Below are positions 1 through 7,299 of a DNA stretch of 64,000 nucleotides, one piece after another. The DNA is from Acidobacteriota bacterium. Its GTDB lineage: Bacteria > Acidobacteriota > Terriglobia > Terriglobales > Acidobacteriaceae. The position numbers were made by a program, and so were the translations under genes. Location of the stretch: positions 1 to 64,000 of the forward strand of contig JARLGJ010000012.1 in assembly GCA_031296105.1 (NCBI GenBank), read 5' to 3'. The notes beneath the pieces are model-generated. The model made no database searches. It worked only from the letters and a program-made list of their open reading frames with translations, and was not told the origin of the DNA. Each line of letters starts with the position of its first letter. The stretch's first letter is position 1.

Positions 1-1
1 G

Positions 2-2560
2 GCATCGTCGGCGATTCTGCCCGGCGAGTCCATCTCCAAGTACCGTGACGGCGCTCCGGCCGAAGTCCCGGCCGCGGCGAGCGAGGAAGAAGCACCGTCC
101 GAGCGCCCCGCGCGTGAAGGCCGCGGAGGCCGTGGACGCTTTGAGCGCCGCGGACGCCGTGATGGCCGTGGCCGCCGCGAGCGTGGTGAGCGTGAGCCCC
201 GCGCCGCGCGCGAACCTCGTGGTGGCGATGAGTCAGCGCTGCCCACCAACTACACGCCCATCGTTCTGCCCGGCGAGTCCATCTCGAAGTACCGTGGCGT
301 AGAGCCGCTGCCCGTCGAGAATCTGCGCGAAGTCGGCGCCGAAGCCCCCGAGGTTGAAACGGAGCCGATTGCGCAGACCAACCTGCAGGAAGAGGTTGCC
401 GCGCCCGAAGTAGCGCCTGCCGCAAAGAAGCGCGGCCACAAGAAGAACAATCCCGACGAGCCGCTCTCCAGCGCCAGCTACTCCGGCGTGGACGGTTTGC
501 CGTCGCTGCGTTACACGCCCGAGCACGAGGAGGCTGCGGCCGAGGCTCCCGCGAGCGAAGAGCCGAAGGCAGCAGAACCTATGATGGAAGAGCCTAAGCC
601 GGAAGAGACGGTGAAGGCTGAAGCTCCCGCCGAACCGTTGGAAGCTGCCGTGGTGGAAGAACCCAAGGCCGCCGAGCCGGTGGTGGAAGAGCCGAAGGCT
701 GAAGAGCCCAAAGCCTCGGAGTCTGTTACGGAAGCCGCTCCGGACGAGGAGCGTCCCTCCGCGCGCCGCCGCAGTTGGCGTGATCGCGTCTCCAAGATCT
801 TTGGCACCCATGCCGAGTCCATTCCGGGCCAGCACGCCGAAGCCGAAGAGACGGAAGAGGACGAAGCCGAGGAAGCCGACGAAATTGTGGAAGCTCCCGC
901 GGCCGCCAAGTCCAGCGCCAGCCAGCTCGGCAACTTTGTGCTGGAAGGCGGCAACGTCGAGCACGAAGAACTCGATGAGGAAGAAGAAGACATGCCGGCC
1001 CTGGCCGCGCACCGCGACCGCTACGAGGACGACGAGGAGGAAGCCGACGAACACAACGGCTCCCTGATCGGCGCCACCGTGCGCGAGAGCGGCGAAGAGA
1101 ACGAACTCGAAGACGAAGAGTACGACTTCGGCGGTGAGGAGTTCGAAGAGTCCGAGATGGTGGCCGGTGAGCCCGCCGAGGACGAAGAGGAAGCCGGCGA
1201 AGCCGAGGGCGAAGAGCCCGCGGCCGGCGCAGCCCAGCCCGCGCGTGCGCGCCGCTTTGAGCGCCGTGGCCGCCGTGACGGCCGTGACAGCCGCCGCGGA
1301 GCACCGCCGCAGCGCGGTGGTGGACGCGGACGCCAGCGTCAGCAAACCCGCGCCCTGCCTCTCATCAGCGAACTGCTGAAGGAAGGCCAGGAGATTCTGG
1401 TGCAGATTGCCAAGGAGCCCATCAACCTGAAGGGCGCCCGCATCACCAGTCACATCGCCCTGCCCGGACGCTTCCTGGTCTATATGCCGACGGTCAACCA
1501 CATCGGCGTCTCGCGCAAGATCAATAGCGACGAAGAGCGCCAGCGCCTGAAGCGCATCGTCAGCAGCGAGCGTGAAAACGGTCACGGCGGCTTCATCGTC
1601 CGCACCGCGGCTGCCAACATCAAGGAAGAAGAACTCCGCGCCGACATCCGCTTCCTCAAGCACCTGTGGACCGAGATCCGCACCCGCGCCGAAGGCAGCA
1701 AGAGTCCCGCGCTCATCTACCACGACCTCAACCTGGTGGAGCGCGTGCTGCGCGACCAGGTCAGCAGCGACTTCTCGCAGATCTGGGTGGACAACGAAGC
1801 CGAGTACGAGCGCGTTGTGCGCTTTGCCTCGCGCTTCCAGCCCAACCTGGTGCGTCGCATCAAGCTCTACACCAAGGACACGCCGCTGTTCGAGCAGTTC
1901 GGCATTCAGGACGAGATCAACAAGAGCCTGAAGAGCAAAGTGTGGCTCAAGAGCGGAGGCTCCATCGTCATCAACCAGACCGAGGCCCTGGTGGCCATCG
2001 ACATCAACACCGGCAAGTACGTCGGCAAAACGTCGCGGCTGGAAGACACCATCGTCAAGACCAACATCGACGCCGTCAAGGAGATCGTGCGCCAGGTTCG
2101 CCTGCGCGACCTCGGCGGCATCATCGTGGTGGACTTCATCGACATGGACGAGCGCAAGAATCGCCAAAAGGTGATGCAGGCCCTCGAAGAAGCCATGAAG
2201 TCCGACCGCGCGCCGTCGAAGATCCTCCAGTTCAACGATTTCGGACTGGTGGCCATTACCCGTAAGCGCGTTAAGCAGTCTTTGGAGCGCACGCTGGGCA
2301 CGCCCTGCCCGTATTGCGACGCCACCGGCTTCGTCAAGAGCGTCACCACCATCTGCAACGAGGTGTATGTGGAGATGCGCAAGATCCGCCGCCACGTGGA
2401 AGACAAGGACGTGATGCTGCGGGTGAATCCGGAAGTGGCCCGCGAACTGAAGAGCGGCAACGGCCGCTGGCTCAGCGAGATGGAAGAGATCGTTGGCCAT
2501 TCGGTGATCGTCAAGAGCGATCCGCAGCTCCACCAGGAGAAGTTCGACATCAGCTACTAA
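2..2560 (+). CDS. rne: Ribonuclease E/G family endoribonuclease, 5' end outside window
   Basis: The frame is open from the first bases, so the start lies upstream; 852 residues are visible. The C-terminal ~400 residues match RNase E/G: the last part of the S1 RNA-binding domain (LKEGQEILVQIAKEP, about residue 456), the RNase H-like and DNase I-like catalytic regions with the metal-binding aspartates in AIDINTGK (Asp667 of the visible part) and VVDFIDMD (Asp711), and a zinc-link CPYC (Cys769, Cys772). The enzyme would make single-strand cuts in mRNA decay and rRNA maturation. The first ~450 visible residues are low complexity: Arg/Gly blocks, EEPKA-type repeats and a very acidic stretch. In E. 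coli RNase E only about 25 residues separate the two halves of S1, so this tract appears to sit inside the S1 domain. The peptide ILPGESISKYR/VLPGESISKYR occurs twice. A strong terminator follows. Confidence 0.92.
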   Translation, partial: ASSAILPGESISKYRDGAPAEVPAAASEEEAPSERPAREGRGGRGRFERRGRRDGRGRRERGEREPRAAREPRGGDESALPTNYTPIVLPGESISKYRGVEPLPVENLREVGAEAPEVETEPIAQTNLQEEVAAPEVAPAAKKRGHKKNNPDEPLSSASYSGVDGLPSLRYTPEHEEAAAEAPASEEPKAAEPMMEEPKPEETVKAEAPAEPLEAAVVEEPKAAEPVVEEPKAEEPKASESVTEAAPDEERPSARRRSWRDRVSKIFGTHAESIPGQHAEAEETEEDEAEEADEIVEAPAAAKSSASQLGNFVLEGGNVEHEELDEEEEDMPALAAHRDRYEDDEEEADEHNGSLIGATVRESGEENELEDEEYDFGGEEFEESEMVAGEPAEDEEEAGEAEGEEPAAGAAQPARARRFERRGRRDGRDSRRGAPPQRGGGRGRQRQQTRALPLISELLKEGQEILVQIAKEPINLKGARITSHIALPGRFLVYMPTVNHIGVSRKINSDEERQRLKRIVSSERENGHGGFIVRTAAANIKEEELRADIRFLKHLWTEIRTRAEGSKSPALIYHDLNLVERVLRDQVSSDFSQIWVDNEAEYERVVRFASRFQPNLVRRIKLYTKDTPLFEQFGIQDEINKSLKSKVWLKSGGSIVINQTEALVAIDINTGKYVGKTSRLEDTIVKTNIDAVKEIVRQVRLRDLGGIIVVDFIDMDERKNRQKVMQALEEAMKSDRAPSKILQFNDFGLVAITRKRVKQSLERTLGTPCPYCDATGFVKSVTTICNEVYVEMRKIRRHVEDKDVMLRVNPEVARELKSGNGRWLSEMEEIVGHSVIVKSDPQLHQEKFDISY

Positions 2561-2573
2561 CCCTGTTGTGCAG

Positions 2574-2608
2574 ACTCCCCCGGCTCGTCCGGGGGAGTTT
2601 TCTTTTTC
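2574..2608 (+). terminator. Rho-independent terminator after rne
   Basis: A 10-bp perfect stem (2574-2583 with 2589-2598) closes a 5-base loop and runs into TTTTCTTTTT. It starts 14 bases after the rne stop and separates rne from map. Confidence 0.85.
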
Positions 2609-2649
2609 CGGAAATGGCCACCGCCTGGCGACAGTGGTACGAGCGCGAG

Positions 2650-2678
2650 TTTAACGTTTCGCTCCATGTTGCTGTAAT
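2650..2678 (+). promoter_or_regulatory. Predicted housekeeping promoter of map
   Basis: TTTAAC (2650-2655) and TGTAAT (2673-2678) are spaced by 17 bp. Transcription would start near 2685, giving a leader of under 20 bases that contains the GGGAGA ribosome-binding site of map. The -35 match is weak. Confidence 0.4.
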
Positions 2679-2701
2679 CTTAAGAGATAGGGAGATACAT
2701 C

Positions 2702-3442
2702 ATGTCCATTGAGACACCCGAAGATTTGGAAGGAATGCGGCAGGCGGGCAAAGTCACGCGCGCCGTGCTGGAAGCCATGAAGGCCGCGGCCGTGGCCGGC
2801 ATCTCCACCGCCGAACTCGACGAGGTTGGCGCCGAGGTGATGTGCCGTTGCGGCGCCGTCTCCGGACCGAAGAAGGTCTATGACTTTCCCGGCTACAGTT
2901 GCATCAGCGTCAACGACGAAGTGGTGCACGGCGTTCCCGGCAACCGCAAACTGGGCGATGGCGACCTGGTCAAGCTCGACGTTACGGTGGAGATCGGCGG
3001 CTTCATGGGCGACGCCTGTGAGACGGTCGCCGTGGGCAACGTCCTGCCCGAGCGCCGGAAGCTGATCGACTGCGCGCAGGAGGCCTTCCGCGCCGGACTG
3101 GCCGTGGTGCGTCCCGGCATCCGCGCTTACGAGATCGGCAAGGCCGTGCAGCAGACGGTGCGCCATGCAGGCTTCCACGTGGTGCGCGACCTCGGCGGAC
3201 ACGGCATCGGCCGCACCATCCACGAAGCCCCGTTCATCCCCAACGATTTCGATCCGCGCTGCAGCGATCTGCTGACCGAGGGCTTGGTCTTCACCATTGA
3301 GCCGATCATCGCCATGGGCACTTCGCGCACCTTCACCCGCAAGGACGGATGGACCATCCGCACCCGCGACCGCTCCTTCGCCGCGCACTACGAACACACC
3401 CTCGTGGTGACAAAAGACGGCGCTCAGTTGCTGACGGCGTAA
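2702..3442 (+). CDS. map: Type I methionine aminopeptidase
   Basis: This cytosolic enzyme removes the N-terminal methionine from nascent proteins when the second residue is small. The 246-residue protein has the usual length of a short type Ia enzyme without the N-terminal zinc finger. The catalytic set is complete: His76, metal ligands Asp93 (KLDVT), Asp104 (MGDACE), His167 (GHGIG), Glu200 (FTIEP) and Glu231 (HYEHT), plus His174. The ATG at 2702 follows AGGGAGATACATC. A rho-independent terminator upstream and a predicted promoter at 2650-2678 suggest a single-gene unit. The 3' flank begins within 4 bases with a degenerate 9-bp tandem repeat (3447-3482). Confidence 0.95.
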   Translation: MSIETPEDLEGMRQAGKVTRAVLEAMKAAAVAGISTAELDEVGAEVMCRCGAVSGPKKVYDFPGYSCISVNDEVVHGVPGNRKLGDGDLVKLDVTVEIGGFMGDACETVAVGNVLPERRKLIDCAQEAFRAGLAVVRPGIRAYEIGKAVQQTVRHAGFHVVRDLGGHGIGRTIHEAPFIPNDFDPRCSDLLTEGLVFTIEPIIAMGTSRTFTRKDGWTIRTRDRSFAAHYEHTLVVTKDGAQLLTA

Positions 3443-3446
3443 AGAC

Positions 3447-3482
3447 AGGTTGCGCAGGTTACAAACGTTGCACAGGTTACAC
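3447..3482 (+). repeat. Degenerate 9-bp tandem repeat after map stop
   Basis: Four adjacent 9-mers start 4 bases after the TAA: AGGTTGCGC, AGGTTACAA, ACGTTGCAC, AGGTTACAC. The same family in the same orientation to the gene lies after scpA and after the MFS gene at 47259. Confidence 0.8.
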
Positions 3483-3535
3483 AGTGGTTCCTGCGGTTGC
3501 TCTTGGTGTTGTTCTTCCGGTGTCATCCTGAACAA

Positions 3536-3562
3536 CGTGGCGTGCGAATTTCGCACGCCACG
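3536..3562. repeat. 27-bp palindrome in intergenic repeat
   Basis: Arms CGTGGCGTGCGAA and TTCGCACGCCACG flank a single T. It can form a cruciform or an RNA hairpin but lacks a T-run, so it is not a standard terminator. Confidence 0.75.
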
Positions 3563-3777
3563 GCCGTGAAGGCCCCCTATTCATTGCGAGGAGTCGGCAC
3601 GGCTTGAAGGTCACCTCTACCGAAAACTCCGCTTGAAGTTCTTGGCCGGTGACCTCTCGCACTGTGCCTTCGCCGCAAAATGCGCTGGGGTTCTTCGCTT
3701 CACTCAGGAGGACACGTCAGAGACAAAAACAGAGGCAAAAGCAAAACAAAATCGAATGCAGAAATATTGGCACAAGC

Positions 3778-3817
3778 AAAAGCCCCGTCCTGCAACTGCG
3801 GCAAGGACGGGGCTTTT
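3778..3817 (-). terminator. Terminator of hisC (symmetric stem)
   Basis: A 14-bp stem (3778-3791 with 3804-3817) whose outer A/T pairs give a T-run on either strand. It lies 20 bases past the hisC stop on the minus strand and could also stop readthrough from the map side. Confidence 0.8.
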
Positions 3818-3836
3818 GCATTGCAACCTTGGAACT

Positions 3837-4967
3837 CTACCTCACCGCAGCGCCCTTCGTGGCGTTCTTCAGGGCATCGATGAACTTGCGGTTTTCCGCC
3901 GGCGCGCCGATGGTGACGCGGATGGCCGTGCGCGCGCCCCAGCTTCCGGAGAGCGGACGCACAATCATGCCGTTCATCTCCAGACGCCGCGACAGCGTGG
4001 AGGAATCTTCTCCCGTCTCGATGTACAGGAAGTTCGCCCAGCTCTCCACCGGCGTGTAGCCCATCTCAATCAGTTCGCGCTTCATCCACTCCAGTTGCTG
4101 AGTGTTGTTGCGCATCGACTTTTCGTAGTGCGTGTGGTCGTCCATGGCGGCCAGGGCACCGGCCTCGGCCGGGCCGCTGACGAGGAAGGCCGGCTTGATG
4201 CGTGCCAGGTAGCCAATCAGCTCCGCCGGGCCCATGCCGTAGCCCACTCGCAGTGCGGCCAGTCCGTGCGCCTTGCTGAACGTGCGCAGCACCACCACGC
4301 TGCGCTCCTCGCGCACGTATTGTTCGGCGTGCGAGTAATCCACGCCGCGCTCGCGGGCCATCCACTGGGCGTAGTCGTAGTAGGCCTCGTCGAGGGCCAC
4401 CACCACGTTTTCCGGCAGGCGATTCAGGAAGCGGTCCATCTCCGCCGCCGGAATCATGGTTCCGGTGGGGTTGTTGGGGTTGGCGATATAGACCAGCCGG
4501 GTGTCGCCGTCGATGGCGTCGCTGATTGCATCCAGGTCGAAGCCGTCGTTGCGCATCGGCACCTGGCGGTATTCGGCGCCGGCCGCGCGTGTCACCAGCG
4601 GATATATGATGAACGAGCGCTCGCTGCTGACGGCGTTCAATCCCGGACCCAGCAGCGTGCGCGCCAACAGGTCCAGCAGCGTGGTGGAACCGGCGGTGAC
4701 GATGATCTGGTTGGCGGCCACCTTGTGATGCAGCGCCAGGCGTTCGCGCAGCGCCGTCATCTCCGTGTCGGGATAGAAATTGACGCCGCGCGCCGCGGCC
4801 TCCACGGCCTTGACCGCCAGCGGCGAAGGTCCGAAGGGATTCTCGTTCGAACCCAACTTCGTCATCTTCACGCCGTACTCGGCTTCGGCCTGTTGAATCG
4901 GCTTGCCGGGCACGTACGCGGGCAATGCGCGCACGTGCTCGGGCACAATCTCAGCAAACTTTCCCAT
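3837..4967 (-). CDS. hisC: Histidinol-phosphate aminotransferase
   Basis: This PLP-dependent fold-type I aminotransferase converts imidazole acetol phosphate to histidinol phosphate in histidine synthesis. It has 376 residues, close to the family norm. The sequence shows the N-terminal LGSNENPFGPS motif, the substrate/PLP region NPNNPTG, the PLP aspartate in DEAYYDY and the Schiff-base lysine in TFSKAHGLAALRVGYG. No other his gene is in the window, so this is a stand-alone copy; a related aromatic aminotransferase role cannot be excluded from sequence alone. ATG at 4967 follows an AGGGAG ribosome-binding site. Upstream at 4984-4995 lies AAACCGTTTCAG, identical to part of the operator-like repeat in the beta-glucan locus. 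Confidence 0.88.
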   Translation of the reverse strand: MGKFAEIVPEHVRALPAYVPGKPIQQAEAEYGVKMTKLGSNENPFGPSPLAVKAVEAAARGVNFYPDTEMTALRERLALHHKVAANQIIVTAGSTTLLDLLARTLLGPGLNAVSSERSFIIYPLVTRAAGAEYRQVPMRNDGFDLDAISDAIDGDTRLVYIANPNNPTGTMIPAAEMDRFLNRLPENVVVALDEAYYDYAQWMARERGVDYSHAEQYVREERSVVVLRTFSKAHGLAALRVGYGMGPAELIGYLARIKPAFLVSGPAEAGALAAMDDHTHYEKSMRNNTQQLEWMKRELIEMGYTPVESWANFLYIETGEDSSTLSRRLEMNGMIVRPLSGSWGARTAIRVTIGAPAENRKFIDALKNATKGAAVR

Positions 4968-5144
4968 CGCAGACTCCCTTGAAAAACCGTTTCAGCAGCA
5001 AACTTTTCAGTCTACTCCGCAGGGCTGGTCCTGGAGCAAAACCCGGAATACTGTGCTCTGTTTAAGTTGGCCCAGGGCCGCCGTACTCTAAGTGTCGCGT
5101 CAACTCAACCGCGCGCTTCGGAATACGGCTTCCCTGGTTTCGCT

Positions 5145-7202
5145 TTAGTCGCGGCGTCCGCGCGGTCCGCTGCTGGGACGCTTGCCGCCCTTGCCCGCAG
5201 GCCGAGGCGCGCCAAACTTCGAGGGCCCGCCACGCGGCTTGCCTCCGCCCGGACCGGTGCGGGGTTTAAATCCTCCCCCACTGCGTGGCTTGAATCCGCC
5301 TTCGCTGCGCGGCTTGAATCCGCCTTCGCTGCGCGGCTTGAATCCGCCTTCGCTGCGCGGCTTGAATCCGCCTTCGCTGCGCGGCTTGAATCCGCCTTCG
5401 CTGCGCGGCTTGAATCCGCCTTCGCTACGGGGTTTAAAGCCGCCCTCGCTGCGAGGTTTAAAGCCGCCTTCAGTGCGTGGGGTGAACGAGCCTTCGCCAC
5501 GCGGCGCCGGCTTGCCCGGACCCCTGGAGAAGCGACGGTCCCCAGCCTTGCCAAACTTTGCCGGACCCGCGCCGAAAGGCTTGCGCTCGCCAAAGGCAGG
5601 ACGCTCGCCACGCGGCTTGAACTCGCGTTCGCCGCCATCGAAGCTGGGCTTCTCAAAGCGAGGCTCGTCGAAGCGCGTCTTCTTTTCAAAACGCTTCTCG
5701 CCGAACTCCCGGGGGCTGCTGAATTCCTTTTTCTCGCCGAAAGGCTTCCTGGCTCCGAACTCTTTTCTGGGGCCGAAGCTGCGCTTTTCGCCGGAGTCCT
5801 TGCGCGCGCCAAATCCGGGTTTGGCTCCGAACGCCTTCTTCTCGCCGAAGGGACGGCGCTCGCCCGCGGGACGTTTGAACTCGGGGCCGCGCGGAGAAAT
5901 CTCTTCCCCTTCGCGGCGCGGCTTGAACGGCCGCTCGGCACGCGGTTTGAAATCGCGATCGCCTCGCGGCTTGAAGCCACGTTCTTCGCGCGGGCGGAAG
6001 GTGCTCTCCTCGCGCGGCTCGGCCTTGCCATCGGCATCGGCGCGGAAGACGCGGACGGCGCGCGGATTGTTCTGCTCCGGGCGCTCAGACTCCTGATCGC
6101 GGAACTTGCGCGGGTTGAAGGCTGCGCCGTCGCGGGTCTTGAATTCGTGCAGCTTCGGGGCACGCTCGCCTCGGGGCTCCAATTCGCGCTCGCCTCTCGC
6201 CTTGAAGTCGCGTCCTTCGCGGGGCTTGAACTCGCCCGCTTCGCGCGGCTTGAACTCGCGGCGCGGTGCGGCGGCCCTAGAGGCCTCCTGCTCGGCCGAG
6301 GGTTTGCCGCGGCGTCCCTTCACAAACTTGGCGCTGGCCACGCGCGGCAGCCGCGCGGGTGCGCCCTCGAACTTGCTCTTCACCGTCTTGGGTTTCAGCA
6401 CGCGCGGCTTGAACGGCGTCTCCAGCGACTTGCGCAGTTGGTTCACCTCGCGCGGCGTCAGAGGGCGGAACTCGCCCGGCTCCAGGTCCAGCGACAGAGA
6501 GCCGTAGCGCACGCGCTTGATCTTTTCAATGTGGTGGTCGATCTGTTCGAACATGCGGCGGATCTGGCGATTGCGTCCCTCGGTCAGCGTGACCTCGTAC
6601 CAGGGATTCTCTTGATCGACGGCCAACTGGATGAACGCCGGCTGGGTGCGAATGGCAAACGAGCGGCGCTCCACGCCGGGCTGCTTTTTACCGCGCACGC
6701 CGGCCAGGCCGGGTTCAGGCGGCAGCATAATGCCTTCGCGCAGGCGGTCGATCTCTTCTTCCGTCGGATGTCCTGCGACCTTCACCATGTAGGTCTTGGC
6801 CACGTGCGATCCGGCCTTGGTCAGCTCGGCCATCAGGTCGCCGTCGTTGGTCAGCAGCAAAAGGCCTTCGCTCATGTAGTCCAGGCGTCCCACGGGGAAG
6901 ACGCGCTCATCCACGCTCTTCACCAGGTCCATCACCGTCGGGCGTCCTTCGGGGTCTTTGACCGTGGTGACGTAGCCCTTGGGCTTGTACACCGCCAGAT
7001 AGACATGGCGTTCGGGGCCGCGCAGCAGCTTGCCGTCCACGCGGATTTCGTCCAGCCGCGGATCGGCTTTGCTGCCTGCTTCGGTGATGACGTGGCCGTT
7101 CACGCTGACCAGTCCGGCGGCAATGAGTTCTTCGGCTTTGCGCCGCGAGGCGAGTCCGGCGGCGGCAAGAATTTTCTGCAGGCGCTGAGGGGAGGATTCC
7201 AT
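5145..7202 (-). CDS. rluB: RluB-type pseudouridine synthase with long Arg/Gly-rich repeat tail
   Basis: The N-terminal ~240 residues are an S4 RNA-binding domain (residues ~5-60) followed by a RsuA/RluB/RluE/RluF-type catalytic domain with the catalytic Asp108 in GRLDYMSEG. It would isomerise a uridine in 23S or 16S rRNA. The remaining ~440 residues are low complexity, made of FKPR-, EFKPRE- and FGEKK-type units, ending in nine near-identical octapeptides (EGGFKPRS) encoded by a 24-bp tandem array at 5262-5480. The total of 685 residues is more than twice that of a typical RluB. Such RG/KPR-rich tails usually bind RNA non-specifically; that is inference. It is last in trpS-scpA-scpB-rluB, separated from scpB by a terminator. 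Confidence 0.85.
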   Translation of the reverse strand: MESSPQRLQKILAAAGLASRRKAEELIAAGLVSVNGHVITEAGSKADPRLDEIRVDGKLLRGPERHVYLAVYKPKGYVTTVKDPEGRPTVMDLVKSVDERVFPVGRLDYMSEGLLLLTNDGDLMAELTKAGSHVAKTYMVKVAGHPTEEEIDRLREGIMLPPEPGLAGVRGKKQPGVERRSFAIRTQPAFIQLAVDQENPWYEVTLTEGRNRQIRRMFEQIDHHIEKIKRVRYGSLSLDLEPGEFRPLTPREVNQLRKSLETPFKPRVLKPKTVKSKFEGAPARLPRVASAKFVKGRRGKPSAEQEASRAAAPRREFKPREAGEFKPREGRDFKARGERELEPRGERAPKLHEFKTRDGAAFNPRKFRDQESERPEQNNPRAVRVFRADADGKAEPREESTFRPREERGFKPRGDRDFKPRAERPFKPRREGEEISPRGPEFKRPAGERRPFGEKKAFGAKPGFGARKDSGEKRSFGPRKEFGARKPFGEKKEFSSPREFGEKRFEKKTRFDEPRFEKPSFDGGEREFKPRGERPAFGERKPFGAGPAKFGKAGDRRFSRGPGKPAPRGEGSFTPRTEGGFKPRSEGGFKPRSEGGFKPRSEGGFKPRSEGGFKPRSEGGFKPRSEGGFKPRSEGGFKPRSGGGFKPRTGPGGGKPRGGPSKFGAPRPAGKGGKRPSSGPRGRRD
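5262..5480 (-). repeat. 24-bp tandem repeat array inside rluB (9 units)
   Basis: Nine in-frame units encode the octapeptide EGGFKPRS or close variants. Several central units look identical at the DNA level (CGCGGCTTGAATCCGCCTTC core on the plus strand), while the two outer units at the 5450 end use different codons. Identical codons in the centre point to recent expansion by slippage or recombination. Confidence 0.9.
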
Positions 7203-7253
7203 AGGGGTGTAAACCTTTCAGTACATCCGTTCGCCATCCGGCGATCGTGTGCG

Positions 7254-7283
7254 GAAAAAGGCCGGGCCTATCGTAGCCCGGCC
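7254..7283 (-). terminator. Terminator after scpB
   Basis: On the minus strand, GGCCGGGC (7283-7276) pairs with GCCCGGCC (7267-7260) and runs into CTTTTT (7260-7255). It lies 17 bases past the scpB stop and may reduce rluB expression from the upstream promoter. Confidence 0.75.
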
Positions 7284-7299
7284 GGAGAAAGAAGGGAAG

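Larger units (their letters stand above)
3443..3777. other. Intergenic region between map and hisC with a REP-like element
   Basis: No credible gene. It holds the 9-bp repeat (3447-3482), then a block whose ends form an inverted pair: GTGTCATCCTGAA near 3520, and a complementary copy reading GTGTCCTCCTGAGTGAAGCG on the minus strand near 3700-3718. Inside is a near-perfect palindrome, 13-bp arms around one base (3536-3548, 3550-3562), and a second GGTGACCTCT/AGAGGTGACC-like inverted pair near 3610 and 3648. This resembles a short non-autonomous intergenic repeat; convergent transcription ends here. Confidence 0.5.

Noticed and set aside
233-2533. Long open frame antisense to the RNase E gene
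   Set aside because: It encodes an Ala/Leu/Val/His-rich string with no motifs, and mirrors the codon pattern of a GC-rich gene on the other strand, which carries clear RNase E signatures.
3633-4982. 449-codon open frame antisense to hisC
   Set aside because: The opposite strand has every HisC motif; this frame is rich in Arg, His and Ala with no recognisable domain.
5262-5480. CRISPR array
   Set aside because: The 24-bp repeats are tandem without spacers and are in frame within rluB.
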